From Vreelandella neptunia (GTDB lineage: Bacteria > Pseudomonadota > Gammaproteobacteria > Pseudomonadales > Halomonadaceae), in the NCBI RefSeq assembly GCF_000712975.1, contig NZ_JHQL01000005.1, positions 124,001 to 188,000 of the forward strand: a stretch of 64,000 bases of DNA, in the 5' to 3' direction. Under the pieces are notes generated by a model. It was not told where the DNA came from. It was given only the letters and a program-made list of their open reading frames with translations, and searched no databases. This document shows, in pieces, positions 60,914 to 64,000 of this stretch (within the stretch, counting starts at the first letter, position 1; the number at the start of each line of letters is the position of its first letter). The position numbers and the translations under genes are program-made.

Positions 60914-62178
60914 CGACCCTGCGTTCTACGCCCCCCGAAATACAACCGGTTAACCAGGATCGTTTCACCCGCTGGTTAAAACCCCGCCTGCTGGCTCAGT
61001 TAGATGCCTTCCAGGGTGGTCGTATCACCTTAATTGAAGGCAATCAGTGTCATCATCTTGGTCAAGAAGGGCCGCTTCAAGTGACCGTCGTGATACGCCA
61101 CTCCCGCGCATGGAAAAGGCTCGCGTTTGGCGGCACGGTTGGTGCAGCTGAATCCTATATGGATGGCGACTGGGATGCTGATGACTTAGTGGCCTTGGTG
61201 CGTTTGTTTGCGGCCAACCTGGATCATGTAAACGGTAACATGGAAAATGGGAGTGCTCGCTTTACCCGCTGGCTGCTTGGCGCTGCCTATCGTTTCCAAC
61301 GTAATAGTCTTTCCGGGTCAAAGCGTAATATCTCTGCACATTACGATATTGGAAATGACTTATTTGCCACGTTTCTTGATCAACGTCACTGGATGTACTC
61401 AAGCGCTGTTTTCCCCTACCCAGAAGCCAGCCTAGAAGAAGCGTCGACCTACAAACTCGACATCATGCTCGAAAAGCTAGATGTACGCCCAGAACACCGT
61501 TTGCTAGAAATTGGTACAGGCTGGGGTGGTCTTGCAATACACGCCGCTAAAACCCGTGGCTGCCATGTTACTACCACCACCATTTCTGAAGAGCAGTACG
61601 CCCATACCGCCCGCCGTATCCAAGAAGAGGGACTCGACGATAAAATCACCCTGCTAAAGCAAGATTATCGTGAGTTGACGGGACGCTACGATCGACTGAT
61701 TTCTGTTGAGATGATTGAAGCCGTCGGCCATCAGTATTTAAACACCTACCTTGCAAAAGTCGACAGCCTACTGACGGATGATGGTCAAGCTATGCTGCAA
61801 GCCATCACTATCCGAGACCAGCGGTTTGAAGAAGCTAAACGGGATATGGACTTTATTAAGCGCTATATTTTTCCCGGCGGTTTTTTGCCCTCCCATCACG
61901 CTATGCTAACCAGCGTGATGCGCAAAACCTCACTGAACGTGGTAGCGCTCGATGAAATCGGCCAGCACTATGCCCGTACATTACGTGAATGGCGGCACCG
62001 CTTTGAAGCAAGCTTGGAGCAAGTCCGCCAGCAAGGCTACGACGAGCGTTTCATCCGCATGTGGCGCTACTACCTGTGTTATTGCGAGGGAGGTTTTATT
62101 GAGCGCTCTATTGGCACGTGCCACTTGTTGCTGGCGAAACCAGCCGCCAAACCTGAACCGCTAACAGGCGCGCTATAA
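60910..62178 (+). CDS. Cyclopropane-fatty-acyl-phospholipid synthase family methyltransferase
   Basis: The 422-residue enzyme transfers a methyl or methylene group from S-adenosylmethionine to the double bond of membrane phospholipid acyl chains. Features are the CFA motif ISAHYDIGNDLFATF (about 141-155), the SAM-binding LLEIGTGWGGLA (198-209) and the C-terminal WRYYLCYCEGGFIERSIGT, with the cysteine typical of CFA synthases. The length is a little above that of E. coli Cfa (382). In its genomic context it could be the UfaM-like enzyme of furan fatty acid formation instead of a housekeeping Cfa; sequence alone does not decide. It overlaps DUF1365 by 4 nt and abuts the next gene. Confidence 0.9.
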   Translation: MTTLRSTPPEIQPVNQDRFTRWLKPRLLAQLDAFQGGRITLIEGNQCHHLGQEGPLQVTVVIRHSRAWKRLAFGGTVGAAESYMDGDWDADDLVALVRLFAANLDHVNGNMENGSARFTRWLLGAAYRFQRNSLSGSKRNISAHYDIGNDLFATFLDQRHWMYSSAVFPYPEASLEEASTYKLDIMLEKLDVRPEHRLLEIGTGWGGLAIHAAKTRGCHVTTTTISEEQYAHTARRIQEEGLDDKITLLKQDYRELTGRYDRLISVEMIEAVGHQYLNTYLAKVDSLLTDDGQAMLQAITIRDQRFEEAKRDMDFIKRYIFPGGFLPSHHAMLTSVMRKTSLNVVALDEIGQHYARTLREWRHRFEASLEQVRQQGYDERFIRMWRYYLCYCEGGFIERSIGTCHLLLAKPAAKPEPLTGAL

Positions 62179-62697
62179 ATGGCTAGCCCACGCTGGCAAG
62201 GTTTGCTGTTCAACGCACTGCGCTTTGAAGCGGGCTGGCTACTGTGCGTATTAGGAGGGTCATGGATAGCGGCCATTACCGGGAGCATACTGCTCGGCTG
62301 GCATTTTTGGCGCTGTGCCAAACCCGGCGAATGGCGCTTCATTGGTGTATTTGCACTACTTGGGTTGGCGCTAGACGGCGGCCTACATGTCGCGGGAGGA
62401 TTCGACTTCGGTGAACAACCCCTGGTGGCAGGATTGTTGCCACTATGGCTTTGGATGCTGTGGCCTCTGTTTGCAACGCTGGTATTTCACTCACTTGCCT
62501 GGCTGTGGCAATACCCACGCATTGCGGCGCTTTGTGGGGCGGTCAGCGGGCCATTATCGTATGTTGGTGGCGCTGCACTCACCGGCGTTAGCTTGGCCCC
62601 CTGGCTATTGCCAGCACAAGCCCTTATTTGGGCAGTGCTCTGTTTTGGCATTAGCCGTTATGCCAATCAAAAAACCACTGTTTTTAACACTCGCTAA
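62179..62697 (+). CDS. DUF2878 family membrane protein
   Basis: The 172-residue protein has about five to six hydrophobic segments and the patterns GWLLCVLGGSWIAAI and LALDGGLHVAGGFDFGE that I associate with DUF2878. The function is unknown. In other gammaproteobacteria it follows CFA-type genes, often with DUF3833 after it; no DUF3833 gene follows here. The ATG directly follows the stop of the methyltransferase gene. The stop overlaps the convergent GGDEF-EAL gene by three bases. Confidence 0.8.
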   Translation: MASPRWQGLLFNALRFEAGWLLCVLGGSWIAAITGSILLGWHFWRCAKPGEWRFIGVFALLGLALDGGLHVAGGFDFGEQPLVAGLLPLWLWMLWPLFATLVFHSLAWLWQYPRIAALCGAVSGPLSYVGGAALTGVSLAPWLLPAQALIWAVLCFGISRYANQKTTVFNTR

Positions 62698-64000
62698 GAG
62701 GCTTCTTCAGTCAACGTCTGCGGCACCCAACGCTGTTCAAGCTCGGCAGCAGGTAGCGGCCTCGCAAAATAGAAACCTTGTACCAAAGTGCAACCAGCGT
62801 TAATAAGAAACTGACACTGCGCTTGGGTTTCGACACCTTCTGCTACCACCTCTAGCCCCATGCCCTCTGCCATCGCCAAGACAGCCGTGACAATAGCAGC
62901 GTCGGCTTGATCGTTAGGCAACTCACGGATAAAGGCGCGATCCAGCTTAATCTTATCCACCGGCAGTCGCTTCAAGTAACCAAGCGATGAGTAACCTGTT
63001 CCAAAATCATCAATAGCAATGGCATAGCCTTGATCACGTAGCGCCTGCAAACGAGGCCCCATATCGCCTGCACGCTCATCTAATAAAACAGATTCAGTTA
63101 ACTCTAAGCCAATTTGGGATGGCTTTAACTGGTATCGCTCTAAACAGCTAGATAGCTGGGTTTCGAGATCTCCCTGAAAAAGTTGCAGCGCGGAAATATT
63201 AATCCACACCGTCACGTTTGGCATTCCGCTGTGCTGCCAATGCGCTTGCTGAGCACACGCTTTTTCAATCACCCAGCTACCCAGCTCAGGCATAAGCCCA
63301 TGCCGCTCTGCTAGTGGAATAAAATCTCCTGGTGAAATCATCCCATCCTGAGGGTGGCGCCAGCGCAGTAATGCTTCCATGCCTACTAAATCGCCAGTTC
63401 CTGGATGATGCTGTGTCTGATAGTGCAGCTCTAGTTGATCGCCTGATATCAGCGCTGCCCGCAAATCGCTCACCAGCGCGAGCTGGGGATTATCTTGTTT
63501 ATCTAACGCGGGGCGAAACCGCTGGCTATGGTTACGCCCCAGGCGCTTAGCACTATATAAGGCAGACTCTAGCCGCTGAAACAGCACGCCTGAGTCCCGC
63601 CCATCTTCTGGAGCACGGCAGCTGCCAATAGTTAATCCTAAGCGCAAAGATTGTTCATTGATTTCAAACGGGCGACTCATATGCTCGCGAAGCATGGCTA
63701 CCCACTTATCGTGATCATCGAAGGTAGTCGTACGAATCACCATAAACTCATCGCCACCGAGCCTACCTACGACGCTGCCTGCCATATAGCTGGTTAACCG
63801 CTGAGCAAAGCGCGCGAGCAGACGATCCCCCTGCTCTACACCTAAGCTATCGTTAACAGACTTGAGTCCATCAATATCAATCAGCGCCGTATCTAAACTT
63901 TCACCTGCACGCAAATGGCGCAGCCGAGAAGCCATCAGGTCGTGCAACCGCCGACGGTTTGGCAGACCCGTTAAAGGGTCTTCATAACCGATACGGCGCA
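62694..64000 (-). CDS. GGDEF-EAL domain cyclic-di-GMP protein (5' part cut by the window edge)
   Basis: The frame stays open to the right edge, so only the last 435 codons are visible; an apparent TTG start at 63947 lies inside the GGDEF domain and is not the true start. The GGDEF domain begins YEDPLTGLPNRRRLHD and holds an intact GRLGGDEFMVI motif; no RxxD inhibitory site stands five residues before it. The EAL domain has EALLRWRHP, NISALQL, ELTESVLL, IDDFGTGYSSLGYLKRLP, the lysine in VDKIKLD and EGVETQAQC, so phosphodiesterase residues are complete. The protein may make or degrade c-di-GMP; the sensory N-terminus is outside the window. Confidence 0.93.
   Translation of the reverse strand, partial: RRIGYEDPLTGLPNRRRLHDLMASRLRHLRAGESLDTALIDIDGLKSVNDSLGVEQGDRLLARFAQRLTSYMAGSVVGRLGGDEFMVIRTTTFDDHDKWVAMLREHMSRPFEINEQSLRLGLTIGSCRAPEDGRDSGVLFQRLESALYSAKRLGRNHSQRFRPALDKQDNPQLALVSDLRAALISGDQLELHYQTQHHPGTGDLVGMEALLRWRHPQDGMISPGDFIPLAERHGLMPELGSWVIEKACAQQAHWQHSGMPNVTVWINISALQLFQGDLETQLSSCLERYQLKPSQIGLELTESVLLDERAGDMGPRLQALRDQGYAIAIDDFGTGYSSLGYLKRLPVDKIKLDRAFIRELPNDQADAAIVTAVLAMAEGMGLEVVAEGVETQAQCQFLINAGCTLVQGFYFARPLPAAELEQRWVPQTLTEEAS

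Noticed and set aside
63947..63947. TTG at 63947 as start of the GGDEF-EAL protein
   Set aside because: The frame and the GGDEF domain sequence continue upstream to the window edge (DPLTGLPNRRR), so the gene is cut, not complete.

Overview
The window looks like chromosomal DNA of a gammaproteobacterium. The str-S10-spc-alpha and rplKAJL-rpoBC clusters lie on one strand with the tRNA-Tyr/Gly/Thr and Trp-secE-nusG block behind them. Protein sequences and accessory genes suggest Halomonas or a close relative (Halomonadaceae); this is inference from recalled families, since no search could be run. No insertion sequence, prophage, CRISPR array or rRNA gene was seen.

Layout. 1-1776: a TPP riboswitch controls thiamine salvage genes thiM-thiE. 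1786-5726 (minus): a U32 tRNA-hydroxylation protein (TrhP type), an EamA/DMT exporter and a D-Ala-D-Ala carboxypeptidase with a C-terminal SPOR domain. 5869-36692 (minus): about 31 kb of transcription and translation genes, read in the order secE-nusG, rplKAJL, rpoBC, rpsLG-fusA-tuf, S10 operon, spc operon, alpha operon. Promoters, terminators, an rplL-rpoB attenuator and likely autoregulatory leaders are visible. 36766-37338: four tRNAs in two transcription units; the tufB copy that usually lies here is absent. 37478-39297 (minus): coaX-birA. 39461-47023 (plus): typA, a sodium symporter of the NSS family and a livGFHM-type ABC transporter, with its probable binding protein convergent at 47131-48339. 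48437-52612: a small membrane protein, a thioredoxin fused to an Lgt-like membrane domain, and rapA. 52623-53525 (minus): an SDR39U1-type epimerase.

53703-62697 is the most interesting region. It holds a renalase-like flavoprotein, a MerR regulator of the LitR/CarH type that lacks the cobalamin-ligating residues, DNA photolyase phrB, an NTF2-like protein and a tightly coupled set: SDR, COG2907 flavoprotein, DUF1365, CFA-type methyltransferase, DUF2878. The last five share 4-nt overlaps or abut. TGTAC-type repeats lie at the promoters of the regulator and of the flavoprotein. By analogy with Pseudomonas putida class II LitR (PplR) and with furan/cyclopropane fatty acid genes, this is probably a light- or singlet-oxygen-responsive DNA repair and membrane-lipid modification cluster. 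The photoreceptor itself is not in the window.

The right edge cuts a GGDEF-EAL cyclic-di-GMP protein on the minus strand whose stop codon overlaps that of the DUF2878 gene. Several gene starts were moved from the longest open frame to the start supported by a ribosome binding site or by family length (thiE, dac, rpsQ, rpmC, rpsL, rplL, rplJ, rplK, livG, livH, the NSS symporter, the Lgt-thioredoxin, the SDR and the COG2907 gene).
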